64,000 bases of DNA, from positions 62,001-126,000 of the forward strand of contig CAVZAB010000017.1 in the NCBI GenBank assembly GCA_963773155.1, given 5' to 3'. Of the stretch, positions 27,237-36,139 are shown one piece after another (position 1 is the stretch's first letter; every line of letters starts with the position of its first letter). Origin of the DNA: CAVZAB01 sp963773155 (lineage in GTDB: Bacteria > Pseudomonadota > Alphaproteobacteria > Rhizobiales > Beijerinckiaceae). Position numbers and translations under genes: made by a program. The notes below the pieces were generated by a model. That model saw only the letters and a program-made list of their open reading frames with translations. It made no database searches and was not told where the DNA came from.

Positions 27237-28837
27237 CCGGCAACCTCCGCAGTAGCGCCAGCAAGGCACAGGCCAATCGGTTGAGGCGCGAACAAGGCCG
27301 GCGCCATCGGCTTCAGATCGCTTGAAACCTGCAGGGGAAAACCAGCCTGATCGAGAATGTCGCGCTTAAGCTCAACGCCCGGCGCAATCTCGCTCACGGT
27401 GACGCCGGCCGGCAACAGCCGCATCACGCAGCGCTCGGTGACATAGGTGATGTCCTGATCCTGGGCGAGCGCGCGGCGGCCGGAAAACGAAATCTGCTCG
27501 ACCGCCTCGACCAATTTGCGCGTCTTGCCTTCCCGTTCGATGACGAGCCGGCCCTCGGCAACGGAGAGGCCGGCGCCGGCAGTAAAATAGCCGGCGAAGA
27601 CGATCTTGCGTGCCCGCGCGGTAATGTCGACGAAGCCACCGGCCCCGGCGGTCACATGCGGGCACAGGCTAAGCTTTGAGACATTGACGGAACCGCTGCG
27701 ATCGATCTGGAGAAAGGACAGCAACGAGCAATCGAAGCCAGCGCCTTGGAAATAGGTGAATTGATAGGGGGAGGGCATGATCGCCTCGGCATTCGACGCG
27801 CAGCCGAACTGGAAGTCGAGCAAGGGCACGCCGCCGACCGCGCCCTGCTCAATCACCCAGGTGACCGCACCATGGCGGCCCTCCTCGAGCAGAATGCGCG
27901 GCACATTGGCGGAAATCCCAAAGCCAATGTTCACGCAATCGCCGTCGCGAAGCTCCTGCGCCACCCGGCGGGCAATGACTTTGGCAATGCCAAATTCCGG
28001 TATGCTAAAAGAATCGAGCGGGCGGCTGATCTCGCCCGAAATTGAAGGTTCGTAGACAGTCTGCGTCGTCTGCATCTGATCGGCTGCGACGACGATGACA
28101 TCAACCAATATGCCCGGCACGAAAACCTGCTGCGGCTTCAGCGTGCCGGCCTTAGCGAGCCTTTTGACCTGGGCAATCACCAGCCCGCCATTATTGCGCA
28201 CGGCGAGCGCCTGATCGAGCGGTCCGAGATAGCCGCCCTCATGCTCATAGGAGAGATTGCCGCGCTCGTCGGCGGTGGTGGCGCGGATAATGGCGACGGA
28301 AGGCACGATGGCGGGAAAATACAGCCATTCGTCGCCCGCGAATTCGACCCGACTGACGATCGGCGCGGCGGAGGCGCGCGCGTTCATCGCGCAGCCCTCG
28401 TGACGCGGATCAACGAACGTGTCCATGCCGATCTTGGTCAAGACGCCAGGCCGGCCTGCCGCGGCCTCGCGGTGCATGTCGAAGAGGATGCCGGAGGGAA
28501 CGTTGTAGGCGGGGATGCGATTGGTCGAGATCAACTGCCAGATTTTCGGCGGCGCCGCCTTCGAGGGGCCGGAAGGATAGGAGCCGGCCAGCACCCGGGC
28601 GAGACAACCGGGCTTAGCGAGATGATCGATTCCGGCAATCCCCCACATATCGCCGGCGGCGATAGGGTGCAGCGTCGTCAGCCCGTTTGGATGGCCACTC
28701 GCGTCGAAGCGCCGGCCGATCGCCGCGAGCACCGCCTCCGGGCAGCCTAGGCCCGACGAGGCGGAGACGGTGACGACCGCCCGATCGCCAATCAACGCAG
28801 CGGCCTGGTCGGCAGACAATAGGCGCGGCCTTGTCAT
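27233..28837 (-). CDS. Acyl-CoA:acetate/3-ketoacid CoA-transferase, fused alpha-beta form
   Basis: Class I CoA-transferase of 534 aa with both subunit halves in one chain, as in propionate CoA-transferase/YdiF. The N-terminal half has VVTVSASSGLGCPEAVL and a KTGMDTFVDPR-like segment (KIGMDTFVDPRHEG). The C-terminal half has GDCVNIGFGISANVP and the IEQGAVGGVPL motif, with the glutamate position that forms the acyl-enzyme. ATG 28837 lies one base after the LacI stop codon; a longer frame to 28987 would overlap the LacI gene without conserved sequence. It activates an organic acid by moving CoA from another thioester. Confidence 0.9.
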   Translation of the reverse strand: MTRPRLLSADQAAALIGDRAVVTVSASSGLGCPEAVLAAIGRRFDASGHPNGLTTLHPIAAGDMWGIAGIDHLAKPGCLARVLAGSYPSGPSKAAPPKIWQLISTNRIPAYNVPSGILFDMHREAAAGRPGVLTKIGMDTFVDPRHEGCAMNARASAAPIVSRVEFAGDEWLYFPAIVPSVAIIRATTADERGNLSYEHEGGYLGPLDQALAVRNNGGLVIAQVKRLAKAGTLKPQQVFVPGILVDVIVVAADQMQTTQTVYEPSISGEISRPLDSFSIPEFGIAKVIARRVAQELRDGDCVNIGFGISANVPRILLEEGRHGAVTWVIEQGAVGGVPLLDFQFGCASNAEAIMPSPYQFTYFQGAGFDCSLLSFLQIDRSGSVNVSKLSLCPHVTAGAGGFVDITARARKIVFAGYFTAGAGLSVAEGRLVIEREGKTRKLVEAVEQISFSGRRALAQDQDITYVTERCVMRLLPAGVTVSEIAPGVELKRDILDQAGFPLQVSSDLKPMAPALFAPQPIGLCLAGATAEVAG

Positions 28838-28838
28838 T

Positions 28839-29927
28839 TCACGAGACTCCGGCTTGGCTGGGTTGGTGCGGCTGGCCGGCGCCGCAGGACTGACGCACGA
28901 CAAGCCGGGCCTGGCCGACATAGTGCTCGGCGAAACGGCCGCCGGCGGCGATGCTGTCGAGCAGCAGATGGGCGGCGCGTTCGCCAAGCGTGAGGCTATC
29001 GACCGCGATGCTCGACAGGGCGGGCGACATTAGCGCAGCCTCGGCAATATCATCGAAGCCGATAATGGCAATATCCTCGCCGACGGTAAGGCCGCGCTGC
29101 CCGGCGCCCAGCATCGCGCCGATCGCAACGACATCGTTGAAGCAGACGGCGGCGCTCGGGCGCTGCGGCGCGGCCCAGGCGGTGGCGAGCGCGGCAAGCC
29201 CGCCGAGCTTGGTCGGCATGCTTTCGACGCTCAATGCCGGATCGAAGGCAAGTCCCGCCTCCGCCAGGGCTTGGCAATAGCCGGCATGCCGATCGGCCCT
29301 TACGCTGGTCAGCGCCCGGCCGCCCAGGAAGGCGATGCGGCGGTGGCCGAGTGCGGTAAGATGCTGGGTTGCGCGATAGGCCCCGCCAAAATTGTCGGAG
29401 ACCGCGCAGGGCAGCCGAACGCCGTCGATTCTTCGGATCGCGAGAACGATCGGCAGGCCGGAGCGGGCGAGATGAGCGATTTCGGCTGCCCCGGTTTCGA
29501 GCGCCGGACACAGGATCAGTCCGGCAACACCATGTTCGCGCATCGAGCCGACGACTTCGGCCTGGCGGACCAGGCTTTCTGCGGTATTGGCAATGAGCGG
29601 AACATAGCCGGAGCTGGCAAGTGCGCGCTCGATGCCAACCGCCAGTTCGGCAAAGAAGGGATTGGTCAGATCGTTGATCACCATGCCGACGATCGACGAA
29701 TGGGCCTGGCGCAGACTGGCAGCGGAGCGATTGTAGACATAGCCCAAGGCGGCCATGGCTTCGTGGACAAGGGCCCGGGTAGCGGGCTTGACCAGCGGGC
29801 TTGCCCGCAGCACCAGCGAGACGGTTGATTTCGACACCCCGGCGCTCGCCGCAATATCGACGATCGTTGCGCGGGCGCCGGCCTTGCCGCGCGCCGGCGG
29901 CGCTCGCCGAGCCGGCGCGATTATCAT
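28839..29927 (-). CDS. LacI-family transcriptional regulator
   Basis: DNA-binding repressor of about 362 aa. The N-terminal helix-turn-helix and hinge (TIVDIAASAGVSKSTVSLVLR) is followed by a periplasmic-binding-protein-like effector domain (VGMVINDLTNPFFAELAVG, IAIIGFDDIAEAALMSP). I choose ATG 29927 (MIIAPARR) over ATG 29942 because the latter codon sits inside a perfect palindrome that looks like the regulator's own operator. It heads the minus-strand operon and faces the DUF993 gene, so it probably controls both directions. The effector is likely the imported sugar or a breakdown product. Confidence 0.92.
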   Translation of the reverse strand: MIIAPARRAPPARGKAGARATIVDIAASAGVSKSTVSLVLRASPLVKPATRALVHEAMAALGYVYNRSAASLRQAHSSIVGMVINDLTNPFFAELAVGIERALASSGYVPLIANTAESLVRQAEVVGSMREHGVAGLILCPALETGAAEIAHLARSGLPIVLAIRRIDGVRLPCAVSDNFGGAYRATQHLTALGHRRIAFLGGRALTSVRADRHAGYCQALAEAGLAFDPALSVESMPTKLGGLAALATAWAAPQRPSAAVCFNDVVAIGAMLGAGQRGLTVGEDIAIIGFDDIAEAALMSPALSSIAVDSLTLGERAAHLLLDSIAAGGRFAEHYVGQARLVVRQSCGAGQPHQPSQAGVS

Positions 29928-29929
29928 AT

Positions 29930-29941
29930 TGGAACGTTCCA
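29930..29941. promoter_or_regulatory. Operator O1, probable LacI-regulator site
   Basis: TGGAACGTTCCA is a perfect 12-bp palindrome with the central CG typical of LacI-family operators. It lies just upstream of the preferred LacI start, so binding would give autorepression and cover the catabolic operon. Confidence 0.65.
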
Positions 29942-30002
29942 TATCCGACCCATGGTAACGCCCCCTAAGCGCGAAAAGCGCGAACTATCGATTGATTTCG
30001 AC

Positions 30003-30029
30003 TTGTCATCGCAAAGCTGATGCGATAAT
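30003..30029 (+). promoter_or_regulatory. Putative promoter of the DUF993 gene
   Basis: TTGTCA (30003-30008) and GATAAT (30024-30029) are 15 bases apart; both match the sigma-70 consensus at five of six positions. Operator O2 begins 4 bases downstream, at the expected transcription start, a classical repression layout. Confidence 0.45.
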
Positions 30030-30033
30030 TATT

Positions 30034-30045
30034 TGGAACGATCCA
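30034..30045. promoter_or_regulatory. Operator O2, probable LacI-regulator site
   Basis: TGGAACGATCCA repeats the O1 sequence with one mismatch and sits in a wider inverted repeat (TTTGGA-ACGA-TCCAAA, 30032-30047). Its centre is 104 bp from that of O1, close to ten helical turns, which would allow one tetramer to loop the DNA. Confidence 0.62.
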
Positions 30046-30104
30046 AACCTAGCGCCAATGGCGGCGCCTGTCAATCCGGCCCTGCCAGCTCACCCGAGGT
30101 GCCC

Positions 30105-31265
30105 GTGCCCGTCGTAACCCTCCCCCTCGGCAAAGGCCGCAGCGAGAGCTTCCGCCTCGGCGGGCCTTCGCCTTTCGCCCCCACTGCAAAAGGACCGTTT
30201 GCCCGTCAGGTCCTCGCCGCCGCCCATGTCGTCGCTGACCCCTTTGCCGCCCGACCTTGGCTGCAGACGTCGATCGACTGGGACACGACACTCGCCTTTC
30301 GCCACCATCTCTGGGGCCTCGGCTTCAAAATCGCCGAGGCGATGGACACCGCTCAGCGCGGCATGGGTCTCGACTGGCCAACCGCCCGCCACTTGATCGA
30401 AAAATCATGCGCTGCGGCCCCGGGCCCGGTGGCCGACGCGCTCGCCTGCGGCGCCGGCACCGACCAGCTTGCCCCCGAAACGGTCGATTCGCTCGCCCAG
30501 GTGATCGATGCTTACGAGGAGCAACTCGCCTTCATCGAAGCGAACGGCGCGCAGGCGATCATCATGGCAAGCCGCGCGCTTTGCCGGATCGCCCGTTCCC
30601 CCGACGATTATCTCGCCGTCTATGACCGCCTGCTGCGCCAGACCAAGCGCAAGGTGATCCTGCATTGGCTGGGTGACATGTTCGACCCCGACTTGCGTGG
30701 CTATTGGGGCTCGAGCGATCCGCTCCAGGCGATGCAGACTTGTCTGACCTTGATCGAAAACCAGCGCGAACGGATCGAGGGGATCAAAATTTCGCTGCTC
30801 GATCCGGCTCATGAAATCCGGCTGCGTCGGCAATTGCCGGCCGGCGTCCTGATGTATACCGGCGACGATTTTCACTTCGCCACGATGATGGCCGGCGATG
30901 GCGAAGGCCATTCACACGGCCTCCTCGGCATTTTCGACGCTATCGCCCCGGCGGCCGCCGCGGCGCTTGCCGAATTATCGGCCGGCAATCTGTCCGCCTA
31001 CCACGCGATACTCGACCCCACCGTGCCGCTGTCGCGCCGCATCTTCGAGGCGCCGACGCAATTCTACAAGGCGGGCCTGGTGCTGTTGGCCTGGCTCAAC
31101 GGCTTCCAGGACCATTTCACCATGGTCGGCGGTTTGCAATCGGGGCGCGGCATTCTGCACTATGCCGATGTCCTGCGCCTTGCCGACCAGGCCAGGCTGT
31201 TGCGCGATCCGGATCTGGCCGCCCACCGCATGCGCGCCCTGTGCCGCCTCAACGGCATCGATTAA
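30105..31265 (+). CDS. DUF993 family protein (dihydrodipicolinate synthase-like aldolase)
   Basis: Predicted TIM-barrel protein of 386 aa. Landmarks I recognise for the family are VTLPLGKGRSESF at the start, IDWDTTLAFRHHLWGLG, EAMDTAQRGMGLDWP, KRKVILHWLGDMFDP, GIKISLLD (probable Schiff-base Lys region) and a C-terminal MVGGLQSGRG. GTG 30105 (MPVVTLPLG) has GAGG just upstream; GTG 30099 is also possible. The longer frame from TTG 30033 starts inside operator O2 and is rejected. Such genes usually sit with Gfo/Idh/MocA dehydrogenases and sugar phosphate isomerases, which here lie 3.7-6 kb away. Function is probably retro-aldol cleavage of a keto-sugar derivative, unproven. Confidence 0.8.
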   Translation: MPVVTLPLGKGRSESFRLGGPSPFAPTAKGPFARQVLAAAHVVADPFAARPWLQTSIDWDTTLAFRHHLWGLGFKIAEAMDTAQRGMGLDWPTARHLIEKSCAAAPGPVADALACGAGTDQLAPETVDSLAQVIDAYEEQLAFIEANGAQAIIMASRALCRIARSPDDYLAVYDRLLRQTKRKVILHWLGDMFDPDLRGYWGSSDPLQAMQTCLTLIENQRERIEGIKISLLDPAHEIRLRRQLPAGVLMYTGDDFHFATMMAGDGEGHSHGLLGIFDAIAPAAAAALAELSAGNLSAYHAILDPTVPLSRRIFEAPTQFYKAGLVLLAWLNGFQDHFTMVGGLQSGRGILHYADVLRLADQARLLRDPDLAAHRMRALCRLNGID

Positions 31266-31273
31266 ACCGGCAG

Positions 31274-33520
31274 CTAGGGCCCGGCGCGTAGCGCCATTTC
31301 GCGCAATTGACGCGTCGCCTGTTCGCAACCCTCGCGGATGTTGCGCTCAATCGCCTGGCGCGAGAAATCATAATCGCGCGACGCCGGTTCGCCGACGACC
31401 CCGGCGCGGACAAAGCGGGTGAGTTCGATCGGCGCCACCTCGCCCATCAGCTGAATATAGAGCGGCCGTGCGAGGATTTGTTGGCGCGCCGGCTCGCTCA
31501 TATTGGCCAGCATGTCCTCGACGAGCTTGCGGTAATCGCCGATCAATTCACGCCCCGCAATGTCATTGCGGATCCGCTCGGCAAAAACAATTTCATCTCG
31601 GCGGGCTTGGACCTCCATCAGGTTGCGCGGCAGCGAGCGCATTTGCGAATAAAGATCGACAATGAAGATCTTCTTGCCGGCGGTGCCGCATTTCTCGACG
31701 ACTTGGTCGAGCGGCGAATTGCTCAATATGCCGCCGTCCCAATAATGCCGCCCGTCGATCGTCGTCCAGCCGAAGCCGGGCGGCAGGCTGCCGCTGGCGA
31801 TAATGTGGTCGGCGGTAAGATCGTCATCGTAGGAATTGAAAATTTCCAATTGGCCCGTCTCGACATTGACGGCGCTGACCAATAGCCGCACCGGACTGTC
31901 GCGCAGCGCGGCGAAATCGACATATTTGTTGAGCAGCGCCTTGACCGGCGCACAATCGTAGAAGCTCGTCCAATCCGTCAGGAACTGACCCGGTACCGCC
32001 CAGCGTGGACGGAAAAAATTCGGCACCCCGTAGCTGAGAATCTGCCAGGATGTTAGGGCCCTCTGGAAATCGCCGAACAGCCAGGACGATGTGTCGACCA
32101 TGAGATCGCGCCAGAACGCCTCGAGGACGCGTCCCGCCTTGCCAGGATGGCTGGCGATGATCGCGCCGTTGAAAGCGCCAATCGAAACGCCGGCGACGAT
32201 ATTGGGATGGATCGCAGCCGCTTCGAGCGCCTGCACGACGCCGCATTCGAACCCGCCCATCGCGCCGCCGCCCTGCAGCACCAGGACGGTCTGGTTCGGA
32301 ATGTTCTGCAGCGGATAGGCCGGGTCGCCCAACCGCTCCTTGACATCGGCGAGATTGGTGCGGCTTCGAATCAACGCCTGGGCCGCGCGGGTCTCCTCGC
32401 TCGGCCTGCCCATCGAGAACAGGCCCCGCAGCACGCCGTCCTTCAAAAAGAAGCGGGCATAGGACCCGGCCGCCAACGAGCCTCGGCCGATTTGCTCGTC
32501 GGTCCCGGCGGATTCGCCGATGAATTCGAAATTGAAGTCGAACCATTCGGAAAAGAAATACGAAACCTCGTCATACGCTCGCGACTGCCCCAGCATGTTA
32601 CGCGCCGCCAGCCGACCCTGCTTGATCGCATTGTCCCAATGTTCGACCCGGCGGCGCATGCCAAAAACTGGATCATAGAAATTGGCGACGTCGCCGGCCG
32701 CATAGATGCCCGCGACATTGGTCGCGAGAAAGCGATCGACGCGGATGCCGTCATCGCTGGCGATACCACTCGATCCCAGACAGCCGATATTGGGGAGGAC
32801 GCCGATCGCCAGCACGACCAGGTCGCAATCGATCCTGCGGCCGGAACGGGTGACGACCGCGCCAACCTTGCCGTTGCCCTCGATCGCGGCGATTTCTTCG
32901 CCGAGCAGCACCTCGACGCCGCGCTCGCGGCAGCGGGCAAAAAACCAGGCCTTCAGGTCGGGCGCCTCGAAATCGGCGAAGATGGCGTCGCGACGCTCGA
33001 CCAAGGTGATGCCGAGGCCCATTTTCGTGAGGCTTGAGGCGGCCTCCATGCCGAGTACGCTCGCCCCGACCACGACGGCATGCTGGCCCGCCCGGACCAT
33101 CGAGCGCAGCCTGCGTGCCTGGGCCAAGGTGCGCAGGTGATAGATCCCGGCGAGTTCGGCGCCCGGGCAGCTGAGGCCGATCGGATCGGCACCGGTGGCG
33201 ATCAGCGCCTTGCCGAAGCTCAAAGTGCCAGCTCGGTCGGTCCTGACCGTGCCGGCCGTCGGGTCGATGTCGATCACCGTGGTCGACAGCATGAGGTCGA
33301 TGCTCTGCTCCGCATAGGCCGCGGGGCGCAAGATTGAAAAGGCCTCGGCCTCGACTTCGCCGGTCAGGAATTCCTTCGACAAGGGCGGTCGATGATAGGG
33401 CGGCGTGTCCTCGCGGGCAATCATCAGGATCGAACCCTTGGCGCCCTCGAGACGCAGCGTCTCGGCCGCCGTGGCGCTTGCCAGCCCGCCGCCAATCAAC
33501 AGGAAATCGGCATGTGTCAT
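31274..33520 (-). CDS. Fusion of FAD/NAD(P) disulphide-type oxidoreductase and patatin-like phospholipase
   Basis: A 748-aa two-domain protein in one uninterrupted frame. Residues 1 to about 400 are a ferredoxin/rubredoxin-reductase-like module: FAD loop LIGGGLASATAAE at 8-20, HRPPLSKEFLTGE, NAD loop VVVGASVLGMEAAS and the second FAD motif GIYAAGDVANF. Residues about 410-748 are a patatin module: oxyanion motif GGGAMGGFE at about 416, nucleophile Ser446 in GVSIGAF and the dyad Asp595 in WDGGI, followed by a DUF3734-like tail. Each catalytic element is intact. ATG 33520 is preferred over 33565, whose extra 15 residues are Arg-rich. It would couple a redox reaction to acyl-lipid hydrolysis. No signal peptide is visible. 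Confidence 0.88.
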   Translation of the reverse strand: MTHADFLLIGGGLASATAAETLRLEGAKGSILMIAREDTPPYHRPPLSKEFLTGEVEAEAFSILRPAAYAEQSIDLMLSTTVIDIDPTAGTVRTDRAGTLSFGKALIATGADPIGLSCPGAELAGIYHLRTLAQARRLRSMVRAGQHAVVVGASVLGMEAASSLTKMGLGITLVERRDAIFADFEAPDLKAWFFARCRERGVEVLLGEEIAAIEGNGKVGAVVTRSGRRIDCDLVVLAIGVLPNIGCLGSSGIASDDGIRVDRFLATNVAGIYAAGDVANFYDPVFGMRRRVEHWDNAIKQGRLAARNMLGQSRAYDEVSYFFSEWFDFNFEFIGESAGTDEQIGRGSLAAGSYARFFLKDGVLRGLFSMGRPSEETRAAQALIRSRTNLADVKERLGDPAYPLQNIPNQTVLVLQGGGAMGGFECGVVQALEAAAIHPNIVAGVSIGAFNGAIIASHPGKAGRVLEAFWRDLMVDTSSWLFGDFQRALTSWQILSYGVPNFFRPRWAVPGQFLTDWTSFYDCAPVKALLNKYVDFAALRDSPVRLLVSAVNVETGQLEIFNSYDDDLTADHIIASGSLPPGFGWTTIDGRHYWDGGILSNSPLDQVVEKCGTAGKKIFIVDLYSQMRSLPRNLMEVQARRDEIVFAERIRNDIAGRELIGDYRKLVEDMLANMSEPARQQILARPLYIQLMGEVAPIELTRFVRAGVVGEPASRDYDFSRQAIERNIREGCEQATRQLREMALRAGP

Positions 33521-33624
33521 CGTTTTGCCCCCGCGCGCCTGCCAGCTTCGGCGCCGGCGCGGCACACTAGCCTCTATTGTGCACTGCGGAAAGCGCAGCG
33601 CGCCGCCCGCGGGTGCAGACAGGC

Positions 33625-33653
33625 TTGACAGATTGTTAACGGGTCAAGATGCT
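33625..33653 (+). promoter_or_regulatory. Possible promoter of the L,D-transpeptidase gene
   Basis: A perfect TTGACA (33625-33630) is followed 17 bases later by GATGCT (33648-33653), a poor -10. It is the only -35 consensus in the gap between the divergent fusion gene and the transpeptidase gene. Confidence 0.3.
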
Positions 33654-33686
33654 ACCGCCGGAATTTTGATAAGAGAGGGACTCAGC

Positions 33687-34340
33687 ATGTCGCTCAATCG
33701 TAGACATTTCCTAGCCGCCGGAACCTTGATGGCCGGGGGCGCCGTTGCCGGGCGGGCTTTCGCCGGCTCGGTCGTCAAAGAAGTGCGCACTGCCACCGGA
33801 GACGGGCAATATTTCGACGGAACGGTCGAAGATAACGGCTTTGCCTACCGCAAAACCAATATGAGCAGGATCGATCCGAAGCTGCGCCGCCAGTTGGTGC
33901 ATTACCAGCACAACGAGCCGCCAGGCACCATTGTTGTCGATTCCAAGAACCATTTTCTCTACGTCGCCTTCGAAAACAATACGGCGTTGCGCTATGGCGT
34001 CGGGGTCGGCAAGGAAGGGTTCCAATGGTATGGGCGGGCGCAGGTCGATCGCAAGCAATTGTGGCCGGAATGGGTGCCGCCACCGGAAATGCTGAAGCGC
34101 CGGCCCGAACTGCCGCGTCATATGGACGGCGGACCCGACAATCCGCTCGGTCCCCGCGCGATGTATCTCTACCGCGACGGCAGGGATCTCGGCTACCGGC
34201 TGCATGGGACAACCGAGCCCTGGAGCATCGGCGGCGATGTTTCGAGCGGGTGCATCCGACTGCTGCCGGAAGATGTTATCGATCTGTATCAACGAACGCC
34301 TACAGGGACCGGCGTGCTGGTGCTGGAGCGCTTGGTATAG
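33687..34340 (+). CDS. L,D-transpeptidase (YkuD/ErfK family), exported
   Basis: Periplasmic enzyme of 217 aa that cross-links peptidoglycan or attaches proteins to it. The catalytic signature has His173 (LHGTTEPW) and the nucleophile Cys189 in DVSSGCIRLLPEDV. The N-terminus MSLNRRHFLAAGTLMAGGAV carries twin arginines and a hydrophobic stretch, so Tat export is possible. GAGAGGG lies 6-13 bases before ATG 33687. Residues 60-170 form the YkuD fold with IVVDSKNHFLYV and PLGPRAMYLY. A lipoprotein gene with a peptidoglycan-binding domain follows after 45 bases, consistent with a cell-wall unit. Confidence 0.92.
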   Translation: MSLNRRHFLAAGTLMAGGAVAGRAFAGSVVKEVRTATGDGQYFDGTVEDNGFAYRKTNMSRIDPKLRRQLVHYQHNEPPGTIVVDSKNHFLYVAFENNTALRYGVGVGKEGFQWYGRAQVDRKQLWPEWVPPPEMLKRRPELPRHMDGGPDNPLGPRAMYLYRDGRDLGYRLHGTTEPWSIGGDVSSGCIRLLPEDVIDLYQRTPTGTGVLVLERLV

Positions 34341-34385
34341 AACCGGGACAAATACTTCTTTGTGGAGGCCAAGGGGGGCACGGGA

Positions 34386-34907
34386 ATGCGGCGGTCCAGG
34401 TCGATCAATAGGATTGGGTGCATGGGCGGGGTTCTGGGGCTGGCGGCTTTGCTTGCCTGTTGCAGCTCGATGCCCAATGCGACGACGGCCGATAAGGGGC
34501 CGGAAACGATCGCAACCCTCGATTCGCCGCCGGGCAGCAACGAGGACTTTATCATCAACGTCGGTCGGCGCATTTTTTTCAACGATAGTTCCGCCGACCT
34601 TAACGATACGGCCAAAGTTACCCTCGACAAGCAGGCGCAATGGCTGAACACCTATCCGACCTACAAGGTGAAGATCGAGGGCTTTGCCGACGACAAGGGA
34701 ACCGCTGAATTCAATAAGGCGCTCGGCATGAAACGAGCCGAGGCGACCCGCGCTTACCTGGTCGCGCAGGGCGTCAATCCGGCCCGCCTTCGTGTCAAGA
34801 GCTTCGGCAATGAGGCCGACCGTCTCGTCAAGAAGTGCGAGGACATTTCCTGCCGCTCGCAAAACCGCAGGGTCGTGACGGTCCTCGACACCGAGGTTGA
34901 ATCGTAA
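34386..34907 (+). CDS. OmpA/Pal-like peptidoglycan-associated lipoprotein
   Basis: Outer-membrane lipoprotein of 173 aa. A signal peptide ends in the lipobox ALLAC, with Cys25 as the lipid-modified residue. The C-terminal OmpA-like domain has VGRRIFFNDSSADLN, VKIEGFADDKGTAEFNKALG, RAEATRAYLVAQGV and SQNRRVV, including the Asp and Arg that bind diaminopimelate in Pal. It is not in a tol operon, so it is a Pal paralogue. It follows the L,D-transpeptidase gene on the same strand; the two may act together on the envelope. ATG 34386 is preferred over the upstream frame from 34362, which lacks a signal-like start. Confidence 0.88.
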   Translation: MRRSRSINRIGCMGGVLGLAALLACCSSMPNATTADKGPETIATLDSPPGSNEDFIINVGRRIFFNDSSADLNDTAKVTLDKQAQWLNTYPTYKVKIEGFADDKGTAEFNKALGMKRAEATRAYLVAQGVNPARLRVKSFGNEADRLVKKCEDISCRSQNRRVVTVLDTEVES

Positions 34908-34949
34908 AAAGTCAGGGCCGTCCGAATGGGTCGGCCGGCCGTATTTCAG

Positions 34950-36120
34950 CTAGAGTTTGACCCACTTGCCGTTGGCGGCCGAAGACTTGATCGCGGCTTC
35001 GATGAAGGCCAGGCCCTTGATACCGTCCTCGAGCGTCGGATAGACGACTTCCCTGCCTGGCTTCTCGCCGAGGCGTGCCGCACGTATCGCCCGGGCGATT
35101 TCCGAATAGATGGTCGCGAAACCCTCGAGATAGCCTTCTGGATGGCCGGGCGGAATACGTGTCACGCGGGCCGCGGACGCACCTAAGCCCGGGCCGCCGC
35201 GTCCGAGACTTCTGGGTGGGCTTGCCAAACGGCGACCAGGCGAGATAGTTCGGATTGGCCTGCACCCATTCCAATCCGCCCTTGGTGCCGTAGACGCGGA
35301 TCCTGAGGCCGTTCTCATTGCCCGGCGCCACCTGGCTCGCCCAAAGATTGCCGCGGGCGCCATTCTTGTAGCGGAGCATCACCGCGACATTATCGTCGAG
35401 TCTGCGTCCTTTGACAAAAGTCGTCAGCTCGGCCGACAATTCGCTGACCGCAAGCCCGCTGATGAAATCGGCGAGATTATAGGCGTGGGTGCCGATATCG
35501 CCGATGCAACCGCCAGCGCCTGAGCGAGCCGGGTCGGTGCGCCATTCGGCCTGTTTCTGACCGCTGTCCTCGAGCTTTTCGGTAAGCCAGTCCTGCGGAT
35601 ATTCGACTTGGATCAGCCGGATTTCGCCGAGATCGCCGTTGGCGACCATTTCACGGGCCTGCCGAACCATCGGATAGCCGGTATAATTATGAGTCAGCGC
35701 GAAGACGCGCCCGGATTTCTCGACAATCGCCTTGAGACGCACGCCCTCCTTCAGGCTGGTCGTCAACGGCTTATCGCAGATGACGTGGATGCCGGCTTTG
35801 AGAAAGCGGGCCGCCACCGGGGCATGCAAGTGGTTTGGCGTAACGATCGATACCGCCTCGATGCCGTCGGCCCGCTTGGCCTCGGCCTGCGCCATGCTTT
35901 CGAAATCGGGATAAATTCGATCGGCGGCAAGCCCCAGATCGCGGCCCGATTTGATCGCCCGTTTGGCCGTCGACGACAACGCGCCGGCCACCAAGTCGTA
36001 ATTGTCGTCCATGCGAGCGGCGAGCCGGTGAACCGCGCCGATGAAGGCGCCTTCGCCGCCGCCGACCATGCCGAGCCGGATGCGGCCGCTCGCTTTATCA
36101 TTGCGCCCTTCGATGGCCAT
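34950..36120 (-). CDS. Gfo/Idh/MocA-family oxidoreductase, one frameshift near the C-terminus
   Basis: NAD(P)-dependent sugar or cyclitol dehydrogenase of about 390 aa. The Rossmann loop GMVGGGEGAFIGAVHR is near residue 20, followed by SIVTPNHLHAPVAARFLKAGIHVICDKPLTTSL (with the EKP/DKP-type catalytic Lys) and GGCIGDIGTHAYNLADFISG. After FGKPTQ near 35215 the frame slips by an extra base; the true C-terminus (GRGGPGLGASAARVTR, GYLEGFATIYSEIA, ending KWVKL at 34950) lies in another frame. Without correction the frame runs to 34912 with unrelated residues. The sugar phosphate isomerase lies 19 bases upstream on the same strand, and the DUF993 gene probably belongs to the same pathway. Confidence 0.85.
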
Positions 36121-36139
36121 GCGCCCCTCCCCTTGTCTT

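Noticed and set aside
30033..30104. Upstream TTG start for the DUF993 protein
   Set aside because: The codon lies inside operator O2 and the extra residues do not resemble the family, which begins near VTLPLG.
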